This document shows positions 8,960 through 19,824 of a stretch of 64,000 nt of DNA, piece by piece. A program made the position numbers and the translations under genes. The stretch is from NCBI GenBank assembly GCA_964019425.1, contig OZ025799.1, forward strand, positions 930,001 through 994,000. The letters are read 5' to 3'. Within the stretch, counting starts at the first letter, position 1, and each line of letters starts with the position of its first letter. The stretch comes from Flectonema sp. DT1601 (lineage: Eukaryota; Euglenozoa; Diplonemea; Diplonemida; Diplonemidae). Below the pieces are notes generated by a model, which worked only from the letters and a program-made list of their open reading frames with translations, ran no database searches and was not told where the DNA came from.

Positions 8960-11900
8960 AAGAGAAAACTGATAAATTAATGTTATTTAATAACCACACG
9001 CCGTGAGACTTCCTGTTTGAGTAATTATAAGTTTTAAAAAAAAAAAAAAAATTAAAAATTAAAAAACCAATAAACAATAACAAGTAGCACTGTTCAATTA
9101 CCTTTTTTCATTTTTATTTTATTCTATTTCATTTTTTTTTTTTTTTCCGGTTCGTTCCTCCCATTCGGAGGTAGAGAGGTCGACCCAAGTAAAAAAAAAA
9201 AATAAATAAATAAAAAAAGGAAAAAAAAGAACGAACGAACGAAAAAAAAAAAAAAGGAAATAAAATTTTTTTTTTTTGGGGCAAATGGGATTAAATAAAC
9301 TTTTTTTAAAAAAAAAAGAAAAAGTGAAAGGGAAAAAACGAAGAAAGCAGCACTGCGGAAAAAGTCAAGCCGCACATGCGTCCTTCAAATAATTTAATGA
9401 AACAGCCGATACACAACACATGCCGCCCTATTCTTTTTTTTTTTTTTTTTCCTTCTCCAAAAAGAATACTGACGGCATGTAAGTTCGATTTTTTTTTTTT
9501 TTTTTTTTTTACTCATTTTTATCTCCTGACTAGCAAATGGTTTTTTTTTTTTTTTTTTTTTAAATTTTTCCGTTCCAGCGTCCATGGGAAATTACTATTC
9601 TCGAAAGGGAGAAAGAAAGAAAAAGAGGAAGGGAATTGAAGAGAGAGAGAGAAACAAAAAAAAAAAAAAAAAAAAAACCAAAGCCAACGGGGGGATGTAT
9701 GTTCGATTTTGTAACCAAAGCCAACGGGGGGTTTGCACTGAAATTATTATACCAGTAAAAATGAAGACGAAAGAGGCATCAATTTTGCTATCAAAATAGC
9801 AAACCAGAAGGAAGCTTAATTCGTCTACAATTTTTTTTTTTTTTTTTTTTTAAAAATTTTTCCCTACAGGTATTGTTCCCAGCGGGGATCTCTCCACAAT
9901 TGAGAATTTCGCCCACCAACATAGAAAAATGCGCTCGGTCCAATACGATGGAAAAATACTTACTTATGATTCATTTTGCTTTTTCATCATTTTTTTTTTT
10001 TTTTTTAAATCTCTTTCAAAAAGTTGTCTATTACTGCAATTTCAATAATTGACTATGGCTTACACAAAGAGACTTTTTTGCTTTAACAAAACAATGCAGA
10101 AAATGGAGAACGAAAATGCTAAAACGGGGAAAATGGAGTGAAATAGATGGAGTGAGCGCAAGCGTAAAATAAAAAAAAACCAAAATACGGGAATGGTAGA
10201 GGGAAATGAAATTATGAAGTGAAGTAAGGGAAGGGCAGATAAAACAACTATAGTAGTACCGAACTTAATAAAGACAAAGAAAGAAGAAAATAACAAATAC
10301 TATTCTGCACCACGTCGCACATGAATAGCTGTAAGGCCAAACGTAGGGTACACAAGTCAATACCGAGCAATACACACGTTTAGCACCATAGCACTTTTTC
10401 TTTACCGCTGGTGACCGCTGTTGACAACATATTTTTTTTTTTTTTTTTTTTTTCCCCTTATTCGTATCTACAGAGAATTTCTGATTTTTGCCATACTTCA
10501 TAAGGAGAAAAGTTTAAAAAAAACCTTCGAACATATTATAACAACAACAGTGCCCAACGTATACTGAACAAGTACGCATCATGTTGTAAGGGAAAAGAAA
10601 CATAAATTGTGTTTTCTTTTGTTTTGTTTTTTAATCTCAACAAGGGATGAAAAAGTGCACACGACATAGACAAACAACCAACAGCAAAACACTGAAATCA
10701 GGGAAAATAGAAATAAAAAGAGAATCGGACAGACTGCTGAGAGAAGCCCGATTCGGCACGCGTAGATTTAGAAACTCACAAAACATGAACACCACGTGAT
10801 TCTGGGTCACACAAACAACGAAGAGAATAAGTCAGACGATTAGAAAACTAAATTCATAACGTCAAGGAACAAGGAAGAAAAAAATTATGAAAACACCGTC
10901 ACATGTGTAGTCATCTTTTAGTGTTTTGCTGCGATTTGATAATAAATAAGAAGAGAAAAGAAATTGAAAGGTGGGGGAGAGAGGGGGGAAAGAAGTCTTG
11001 ACCTGAAATATACCTACCACCATTACAGCTAGCCACGCGACAAGGTCCCAGAGAGCCTTTTATTAACTAGTCGGGTGAAAACACTACTTGCTTAAGTATG
11101 TGCATTGTAGCAGCGAAAGAAAAAAAAACTAGAAATACGCCGTATTACCCTTTTCGGACGAATGAAGAGAGAGAATTAAAAAAGAAAATTCAAAGTTGGC
11201 ATTATTCGCTTTGAACTACTTTGCTGAAGTACTGAATAAGGTGCCGAGAAACTTCTCATGGAGAGAATTCTTCAAAGTGGGCAATACGGACACAGGGAGG
11301 TCACTAGGGGGGCATGAAAGGGTAGTGACCTCCCACCTCCCCTAAGGGATGAAGGGATGTTCGATTGAAAAAAAAAGAAAAAACTCCACCCTCGCAAATT
11401 CATTCCAAGACTAAAAAAAATTAAAAAAAAAAATAGAAATAAACAAGCATAGGCAGTCGGTAAAAAAGAATATTGCAAAGGTAACGTGTGTGGAGGTGAA
11501 AAAAACGAAACAGAGAAAGCACAAAATACATAACAACTTCTTACTCATCGTTGGTTTGTTCTCAGTTTATCTCTCTTCTGTTTTCAATATTTAGGAAACG
11601 AAAGAAGGGACGAAAGCAGGGAAGGAAAAGACGCATGCTATAAACACTTCCCTTTTATTCTTCTTTTTTTTCCCCTCCCAAACCCACTAACGAAACACTT
11701 GGAAGGCATAATGCCGGAAAAAATATAACCCAAAGCAGGTAATTCTACAACACCTTAGACTTGCGGTGTAAGATGAATGATATCTTAGTTTACAAAAAAA
11801 ATAGAAAAATTTTCTTTTCTTTTTTTTTTTTTTTTTGTCAGCTTTTTACACCTAAACCTGTCCCAATTCATAAGCAAAAGACTACCTGAAAAACTTTTCA

Positions 11901-13662
11901 AAAAAAAAAAAAAAAAATGGAAAAAAAATATCCAAATAATTCACTCAGGGGGTATACACAATAATTGCTATTAGTAAACATAGCACGATTCAATTCAGGG
12001 CAGAAAAAAAAATTAGCATTGCCACGCTAATATACTGCATCGTTCAGTAAGGTATGAACACACTTGTCAATATCTCTTGATGACTGCGTAGGAGTCGGAC
12101 TGCACGGTATCCAATACAATAAATAGAGAAACTTCAACTTAAGTGTAAAGGACTTGTTTTTTAATATAATTATCAAAAAAAGAAGAAAAAAAAAACAGGA
12201 GGGGGTGAAAAGTTTCAATTCAGGATTCTTTAAGCTTTGACTGGAACAGGAATGATGTAAAAGCAAAATTTCACAACGACACGCGGAGAATCAAATAAAC
12301 AAAATCTCAAAGAGAATAGCATCTCCTACTTAAGAAATCTGAGAAAAAAAAGCAGGAGACAATAATGAAAAAAAAAGGGAAAAAAAAAAACAATAATGTC
12401 GGATCCGATACCTTCTAAGTGGGAAACATTAGTGAGAACATTACACCACAAGGAAGGTCATTCTCCTTCTTTGTATCTCTTAAGGTTCTTATTGTGTGTT
12501 CACCGCATTGGAAAAAAACATTCTTCCAAACTAATCAACAAAAGTAAGAATACAGAGATGAGGTAGGCTATCAGAAAGCAGACCAACAGGAAAAAAAAAA
12601 AAAAAAAAGTGAAATATTACACGCACCAAGCCAGCTTTAGGGAAAAAAAAAAAAAAAAGAAGAGGCAATTGCTGACCGATTCTTTTTTTTTTTTTTTTTT
12701 TTTTTTTTCAATGTTACAACTCAGAAAGCAGACGGCTACACGTACTAAACAAGTCCTTAAGTAATGAACTTTGTTCTTTTTATACGCGACACTAGTCGCA
12801 GTTAATTAAACGAGAATATTAAAGACGAAAATAATTTTCGTAAAGAAGTTTTGTTAAAATGTAATTTGACGAGAAGTGGGAACGGGGAACGAGCCTTAAG
12901 AGGGTGATCAAGTTGCTGTTGTTGTGTTTTCCTTCCTTTCTTTGAATTCAGTTGAGTTTCTTAAGTATAATAATAATGTGGACAACAACAACAAAATAAA
13001 TAAATAAAAATGTGTATTTGAAAATAACTGTTCAAAATAAAAATAAAAATGTGGGGAAAAGTGAGTCAGATAGTGCTACAATTGTTGCCAGAAATTTGCT
13101 TTTTTTTTTTTTTCAAAAATAAGGATAAGAAAAAAAAAGGGGGGGGGGAAATTGTTTTGCGTAGAAAAGCGATTCTTTCTCGTTGATGTTTTTTTCAATT
13201 TCAACTTCAGAGGGTAATTTTGCTTTTACAGGGTTTTTTTTTTTAGAAAAGAATATTGTCCTTCAAGTATACCACCTGCGGCAAAGACTAAAGAGGGCCA
13301 CAGGCGTACCTTTGAAAACAAATGCAAAGAAAAAAGAGGGGAGAATGAGATATAACCTTTACCTAAGACCTAAATTTAAGAAGACTTTGCGTACACTGCA
13401 TTCCTGCAAAAAAAAAAAAATTCAATCAAATGCAAAAAAAGAAATTCGTAGAATTGTCTAACTTAGTATGTAATCCACTCACAGCAATCCGTAACTGTTT
13501 CCGAAGACTCAACCATGGATTTGATTGTTGAATTAGCGCCAACTATCCACGACAATCAGAATTATTTTTTTATTTTTTTTAATTTTTTTTTTTATGCATC
13601 AACAGAAATGCTTGAATCACAACAGTACTCTTCAGGGTGATGATGAAAGAAGTTTAAGAAAT

Positions 13663-13693
<31 letters not shown>

Positions 13694-14057
13694 CCCCCTC
13701 CAAACTGGTTTTTAAAATCAAAAAAAAAAAAAAGACGTATGAATCGGACTTTCTTAGAAACAGACCCTCACGAAAGATAAGATTTCGAAATGCACATCTA
13801 TCTAACGACACCATCAATAAAGTAATAAGGTTAATACGTAACTAGGGTAGGCGGTATTTTTTGTACATGAAATAGAGAAAAAAGGAAGAAGGGGAAAAAA
13901 AAAGAAAAAAAATACGTCATTCACTTTTTCGTCCTTCTGAAGTCCGAGAGGACCATTTGCTAAGACGCTCAATGAGTATAGAGATCCCCAATAATGCGGC
14001 AATAACATACAGTGGCGCTAATAAAAAGAACGATGACGGCAAAGATTGAACCGAATA

Positions 14058-14091
<34 letters not shown>

Positions 14092-15815
14092 CCCGTTTAG
14101 TTAATATAAATGGTTATCAGTCAATCAAAAAAAAATCAATTTTCCTTTCAGTTAGGTAACCCAACGTTACTGTTTGTTAATGTTCCGAGGAAAATAACTC
14201 ACAGCAACAGAGGACCCAATCCGTGTGTTTCCTCAAAAAATAGAATAAATTTATTAAAAATAATAATAATAATAATAATAAGTGCACAGAATTTATGCGA
14301 CGAAATTTACCAAAAAAAGTAGAGGTTTTGTGGCATATTACTGTTTTTTTTTCAAAAAAAAAAAAAAAAAAAAAATCATCATAGGAGAGCAGTCACCATG
14401 GCGGCAGAACATAAGGTAAAAGGTTAGAGTTGACGGTGGCAAGTGGTTTTTTGAGAAACAATAATAGACTAAAATAAAACATACCACAATTTGAACACGT
14501 CCCCATGTCAGAATCACTTCAAAAAGACAAACTCTAAAACTAGAGGCAGTCAGTTCTCTTAAATTTCTCAAATGAGAACAAAAAAAAAAAAAATGGTACC
14601 AAACTAATATTAATACAGTAGGTATTTGAATAAAACAACCCACTGCCATCAAAGACCAGAAACGCAAATAATAGAGACAGGAATAAGCAAGATCAATAAT
14701 AAGATTTCTTTTTATTTTTTAAAAACCAACAACACAAATTGTAATTAGCTGCCCTTATCAAGAAAATGTGTTGTGGTAGTTGTTTTTTAACATTCCGTCA
14801 AAGAACTTAAAGAGAAAAAAAAAGGGTGAAAAAAAAGTTTTGCAAAAAAACTGGCAACAATTGTTGTAGAGGGGATTAACAAAGAAGCAAACGATCTCTG
14901 AAGGGAAAGATTACGAAACCTCCGCCAAGATCAAAAGGACAACCTATGAGCTACATCTAGCATTCGTGCGGTCTGAAAAACGAATCAGTGCCAAGGGAAA
15001 AAGAAAAAAAAGAAATGAGATGCAGCTGCAAAAGGTTATATTAAAACAATAAAAAAAAAAAATCGACAAACGCATGCGTACCTGAAGAAGAAATCAAACA
15101 GACAAGAAAAGATCAGAAAACTAAGAAATTCGACATCGTTGATAAAAAGTAAGCAACACGAGAAGTGTCAATTACCACAATCATCAAAGTCAACTAGTTT
15201 CCCTTTTTTTTTTTTTTTTTTTTTTCCACTTTTTTTTTTCTTCCTGTCTCTCCTTCTGCTTACTGGATACGTACATCAGACAAGGAAGGAATAAAACAAA
15301 AAAAAAAGTGAACCAAACAACAATAAACAACAAACAGCTAAAATAACAGCTTCTCACGTTGTTAAATAAAGGGAATATGTAAAGAAAGGACTAAAAAAAA
15401 AAGAAAATGACAAAAAAAAAAAAAAAAAAAAAAACTCATCAAGTTCGAACCTCGATGGATTTTCTTTTTTTTCTTCCTCAGCGTGGGGTGGTCAAATGAC
15501 CTCACTATGCTGATTAGAATTTACTTTTCTTTTAAAATAGGAAAACAGACATTACCAATATCCATCCGTCCTTGGAAGCCGAAGTCAAAACATAACTACA
15601 CACCTAAAGCAAATCGGCTTACAAACAACGAATCAAGATCGTTTGGAAACAAATGATTTTTTTTTTTTTTTTTTTTTTTTTAATGCACGAAAACGGTATC
15701 AAAATAAAAGATGTAATCCATTTACGTAGCGTTTCAAAAAATCTTTTTTTTTTTTTGTTTCTTTTTTTTTTTCCATTTTTCATTCCTAACTTTGGGGAAG
15801 TATTCAATATGACAA
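8960..15815. other. 6.9-kb gene-poor spacer rich in poly-A/T tracts
   Basis: I see no frame with protein-like composition. Long T tracts (for example 9434-9453, 9541-9560, 10433-10453, 13665-13692, 14061-14091, 15205-15225) and A tracts alternate with unremarkable AT-rich sequence. A second copy of the short AATCCGTA motif lies at 13495-13537. Exons of an intron-rich gene, or small RNAs, could be hidden here, but none can be supported. Confidence 0.55.
13485..13537 (+). repeat. dispersed short motif, copy 3
   Basis: Shares AATCCGTA, GTTT, AAGACT and the following GATTGTTGAATTA with the copy at 219-280, in the same order and at similar spacing. It lacks the CAGAGGACC insertion before the core. 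See also 532-557 for a shorter copy. Confidence 0.45.
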
Positions 15816-15820
15816 CAGTA

Positions 15821-16992
15821 CTACTGTTCAGCACGTTCCCACAAAGTGTCGTATGCAAGGATGCTTGAGAGAGGGGATCTGCCCCTGTAGCCAGAAAAGC
15901 GGCCATCAAGCGACCACTTCGCTAGTGTGTTGGCACACGCCTGGCAAACAGCGTTGACTTGGGCAGTTTTGGTACAGTCAGCAGTGACATTGTTTTGGTC
16001 GTCAAAATCCAACACGTGAAGAGCTGACTGACTGTTTGCAGGTTTTTCATCCGTTACTTTCTGAGCTGAGATTGCAATGGTTTGCTGCACTGAGAAGATC
16101 GTAAAAAAGTCAACCAAAAGCTGTCCCTTGTCATTCGGTTTCTGTGACTTCATAGCGACATGCAACAACATTAACAAGATAGCATACGATGGAAGACCTC
16201 CAACACCAACATCTGTACATCCAGACTGTCTGAATACCATTCTAATTGTTGTGTAGACATCTCTAATGGCTGGGTATTGAGCTAACTTTCTCTTTACAAC
16301 TGAAACAGTTTGTCTGGCAGGTGATTTTCCCTCAAAGAATGTAACATTAGCAGTCACACCTTGAGTATCACGAAACTTACAGAATGATTGATTCTCTCCT
16401 CCAACAGCACAAGAGAAGATGTGTTCAACTGTTAAATGAGCGTTGGTGGCGATGTTGTAAATCGATGATTCGAAGTTTCTGAGATCACCGCAGTCTTCAC
16501 AAACTAAATCTAAACCCGACTCTGGTAGTGAGCACACATAGGCAAAACTTCCGTAGACTTTTACAGTCACGTCAGGCCACCAACGAGTTGCCTCACCCTG
16601 AAGGGCTGATCTAATACTGTGTCTAGCACTGCTTTCTTTTGGAGATAACTCCATTAGTCTACTTAAAGCCTCAATCTCATCAGTTAGAGTAACCATTTCC
16701 TTAACTGCTCCATCAGGATACCATGGAGTTGTAACAACTGACATTTCAGCTCCTTTTCTGTTTCTTCTCTTGCTGCTAAATAGTGAGCTCTGCCCTCTCG
16801 AGATCGATCCAGTCGTTGAAGAGAACTGATCTTCAGATCCAGATGACCAGCTGTTTTGATTGCGTTGATGATGTTATTATTATTAATGATAATAAACAGT
16901 AATGTTAGATAGCGAGTGATAACACGTAATACATACCACATACTGCTGCTGTGTCCTGAATACTCAGCAGCTTGGTTCTGAACCTTTGACAT
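15821..16992 (-). CDS. TENT4/Trf4-like nucleotidyltransferase, probably catalytically dead (two exons)
   Basis: Exon 1 is 16992-16937 (ATG, 18 codons plus 2 nt) and exon 2 is 16850-15821, joined across an 86-bp intron, giving 361 residues. The spliced frame yields a basic KRRNRKG segment directly before TPWYPDG, as in Trf4/PAPD5-type proteins. The core matches non-canonical poly(A) polymerases: WWPDVTVKVYGSFA, SLPESGLDLV, VVKRKLAQYP, GVGGLPSYAILLMLL, LLVDFFTIF and a C-terminal nucleotide-recognition-like region. The family's catalytic triad is SDID plus a later VDISF. Here the first Asp is Gly131, the second is kept as Asp133, and the third position reads ANVTF with Asn187. Two of three metal-binding aspartates are therefore missing, while fold-defining glycines are kept. 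It may be a structural subunit of a TRAMP-like RNA surveillance complex. Alternative: a paralogue of an active enzyme encoded elsewhere. Confidence 0.85.
16851..16936 (-). other. spliceosomal intron, 86 bp
   Basis: On the minus strand the intron begins GTATGTATT and ends TCAAAACAG. Removing it joins exon 1 (phase 2) to the TENT4-like frame without a stop. A second GTATGT lies 7 nt upstream (16943-16938); using it would shift the frame. This is the only cis-intron in the window that coding continuity supports. Confidence 0.75.
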
Positions 16993-17270
16993 AGTGAAGG
17001 AAGGTGAGGAAGTGTTTACAATAATATCTGTCGAGAGGAATAAATAAATAAATAAAAAACTAAATGCATGCGGCTTTAATATAATATATTCAACAAGTCT
17101 AAACATAGTCTTATACAGCTCGGTAATGAATGTTAAAAAGATTTAATCTTCTATTAGCTGGTCAGGTCACAAGAAGAAGAGGAAGAGTTAATTAATAAAC
17201 AGAAATAACAAAAATAATAATTCTAACAGAAATCTACAAAACATAAATACCTAAACAAGTCCTTGTTTTA
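16993..17270. other. spacer between co-directional genes
   Basis: The 278-bp gap between the coiled-coil gene and the TENT4-like gene contains a TAAA microsatellite (17038-17057) and no gene. It is by far the shortest spacer between genes in the window. Confidence 0.6.
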
Positions 17271-19808
17271 CTAACCAAGAGCAGATGCAAATGGCGGAGT
17301 TTCAGAGCGACCAACGTGAAGAACATCAGGACTTTGATCATCTGAAAGGATAATTATAGTTTCAGAATTAAGATCACCTGATCTCTTTAATGACATCGGA
17401 GTTAATTCAGTAGCAGCGCGGAGCTTCTCTTCACCGTTCGGGAGACGAGCCCACCAGCAATCTCGAGATCGGAGACGCTGATCTGATCCACTGTACCGTT
17501 CAACAAGAACTGCAGGACCATCAGCAGAATGAACATCCATACCAGGAAGTAGTAATGGAGACACAGATTGTGATGAGGGCTGCAGTAAAGTTCTACTCAC
17601 AGATGAGGTTTCTCCCGCTTGAGTTTCAACTGACGGGTCTCTTGTTGGTGGCGGTGGAGGAGATGCTCTCAAGTACCCCAAGTCACTTAGAAGTGACTCA
17701 GACTTTAATAAACCTCCACCAACACCCATCGAACTGTTCATTTCATAACTACTATCAATTCTACTGATCGATGAATTACTAACAATCTGTTGCTCTTGTT
17801 GAAGTGGTCGACCTGTTGGAGGTCGACTTCGAATATCATTTCTGGGTTTCCCACTCCTCGCCATCTTCTCAGTTATCAGCTGCAAATTATACTCCGCATT
17901 ACTTTTCTGTTGTGAAATTTCAGCTATTTTCTTTTCCAGTTCGATTCTCTCCGCAGTTGATTTTTTAGTTGAATCGTCAATTAATCTATCCTGATCAGAG
18001 AGTTTTTGTTTCAATTCTCTAACCTCTCTCTCACTGCGATATTCGGAGTTTCGATCTTCGGTTTGGAGAAGACGTAAATTGGTTTCCGATTCCTCCACTT
18101 TGATTAATGCTGCAGTAAGTTGTTTATCTAAACAACCCGCTTGTTGATCTCGTGTTTGTAAGTCACGATGTGTTGAGCTTAGTTTAGATTTGTACATATC
18201 AATACTTCGAGTTGCTGTGGTTAGTTGTTCTTGTAATGAAGTAATCTCCTTTTGATGATCTGTTGTGATTGCGTCTGTGATATCAAAAGGATCTCCTTCA
18301 GAAGTAAATGATTTTCTTCCACCTGACTCGTATGTTATAACACCTGGAATCTTCCATCCCGATAGTTTTGGTATCGCTGGAAGTTGTCTTGCGACTTCAC
18401 TTGACACGCTGGGGTTGATATCTTTCTTTTTTGAAACAGAATTGAGTCGTTCCACTAACGAAGCATTCTCTATTCTAAATGACTCTTCTGCTTCTTCTCT
18501 GATAGATAAGGCTAGACGAAGACGGTCAATCTCTTTATTCGATTTCACAAGCAGCTCTTCATCACCTCCCTTCTGTTGACTGGACACTAAATCATTGTAC
18601 TTGCCGGACACAGAATTAAACCGTTCCAGGAGGGATGAGTTCTCCAGACGAAGATCCTGTTCAGACTCTTCTTTAAGAGATAATATCAATCGAAGTTGAT
18701 CAATTTCTTTATCAGAAGTATTCGTCTTATCGTCTACTGATAAGTGTTTTGTTTGTTGTACATTAGCGCCACAGCTACAAGAATTAAGTCTGATACGAAG
18801 GTGTTCAATCTCGTTATCTTTATCTGCAGCCTGTGATGTTAATTGTTGAAGTGTTTGATCGTTGTTGTCGAGTTGTTGCTGTTGATCTTCAACACGTTCT
18901 CGCAGTTTGCTGCATTCTGTTGACGCTGTTTCAATACTTTGCTCATATAATTTCAGTGTTGCTTTTAGTTGGATTATCCCGCTTGTGTTTTCAGTTCGAG
19001 AATCTATTCTCTTTGCGAGAGATTGCTGCAAGTCCTGGAACTCTGTCGATAACTTCTGTAGATTCCCTTTGTATAGTTTAACTGTAGACTGTAAGGTTTC
19101 GTTGTGTAGCATTAGTTCTCGTTGAGTTGTTTTTTCTTCTTCAATCTCCAGAGAGTGGAATTCCTTGTCTCGATCTCTAGCAAGACGCTCGTTTGAAATG
19201 ATTTCTTCGTATCGATTACGGTGTTCGTCTCCCCATCGGCCGGACATCTTTTTCTGAAGTCGATTGTTTTCATCTGTTAGAATGACGTTCTTTTCTCGAG
19301 TGTTGGAAAGTTGTTTTTTAGTTTTCTCCAATTCGACTGACAGAGCTGAACCATCTGCTGAGAGAGATTGACTGCGTAGGCGCTCACGCTCTAGGTTTGA
19401 TTTGTGCTTTTTGATAGCAGCCTTAAGACTATCAACCTCCTTCAATTCACTAACTGTTTCTAGAGATGGTTTTCGACTACTGACAGATGTACTTCGACGT
19501 AGTCGTAGTGAATGATTTGGTTTAGATGCCGTTGTTGTAGACAATTGTTTCTTTTGTAGTTCAGTATTAAATTCATTAGCAGCCTGCAACTGTTGTTGAA
19601 GATTAATCAAATCAGTTGACATCTCTTCTAATTCTACTTCGCTGATGTTGGCTTCGTTTCGTAAACGTTTTACTTCATTTTGTAACTCTAATTGTAATGG
19701 GTCGGTAGCATCACCTTCCGATGTCGCGATTTCAATTTCATCAAGCCATCGATCACAATTAACTGGAGATGAGACTGTGACCTGAATGCTATCAACACCA
19801 ATCGTCAT
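17271..19808 (-). CDS. long coiled-coil protein with Pro-rich and Trp-containing C-terminus
   Basis: An 845-residue single-exon frame with an ATG start. Residues about 35-90, 125-345, 360-470 and 520-660 are rich in Glu, Gln, Leu, Lys and Arg with heptad-like spacing, so long coiled coils are expected. Two 58-residue tandem repeats are visible: KEIDQLRLILSLKEE at about 367 and KEIDRLRLALSIREE at about 425, each followed by RxENxSLxERxNSVS. Residues 100-130 are Ser/Arg-rich. A disordered stretch with a run of prolines (717-721) leads to a small segment, VLVERYSGSDQRLRSRDCWW (768-786), that could form an SH3-like or Tudor-like fold; this is a guess. The likely role is a cytoskeletal, centrosomal or scaffold protein. 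No family is recognised and no signal peptide or membrane segment is present. Confidence 0.85.
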   Translation of the reverse strand: MTIGVDSIQVTVSSPVNCDRWLDEIEIATSEGDATDPLQLELQNEVKRLRNEANISEVELEEMSTDLINLQQQLQAANEFNTELQKKQLSTTTASKPNHSLRLRRSTSVSSRKPSLETVSELKEVDSLKAAIKKHKSNLERERLRSQSLSADGSALSVELEKTKKQLSNTREKNVILTDENNRLQKKMSGRWGDEHRNRYEEIISNERLARDRDKEFHSLEIEEEKTTQRELMLHNETLQSTVKLYKGNLQKLSTEFQDLQQSLAKRIDSRTENTSGIIQLKATLKLYEQSIETASTECSKLRERVEDQQQQLDNNDQTLQQLTSQAADKDNEIEHLRIRLNSCSCGANVQQTKHLSVDDKTNTSDKEIDQLRLILSLKEESEQDLRLENSSLLERFNSVSGKYNDLVSSQQKGGDEELLVKSNKEIDRLRLALSIREEAEESFRIENASLVERLNSVSKKKDINPSVSSEVARQLPAIPKLSGWKIPGVITYESGGRKSFTSEGDPFDITDAITTDHQKEITSLQEQLTTATRSIDMYKSKLSSTHRDLQTRDQQAGCLDKQLTAALIKVEESETNLRLLQTEDRNSEYRSEREVRELKQKLSDQDRLIDDSTKKSTAERIELEKKIAEISQQKSNAEYNLQLITEKMARSGKPRNDIRSRPPTGRPLQQEQQIVSNSSISRIDSSYEMNSSMGVGGGLLKSESLLSDLGYLRASPPPPPTRDPSVETQAGETSSVSRTLLQPSSQSVSPLLLPGMDVHSADGPAVLVERYSGSDQRLRSRDCWWARLPNGEEKLRAATELTPMSLKRSGDLNSETIIILSDDQSPDVLHVGRSETPPFASALG

Positions 19809-19824
19809 TTCATTTATGTACTAA

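Noticed and set aside
9124-9799. Several overlapping frames of 60-90 residues on both strands
   Set aside because: Poly-Lys and poly-Phe peptides from homopolymers.
16684-17106. 140-residue minus frame upstream of the TENT4-like ORF as a separate gene
   Set aside because: It spans exon 1, the intron and the out-of-frame start of exon 2; splicing explains it better.
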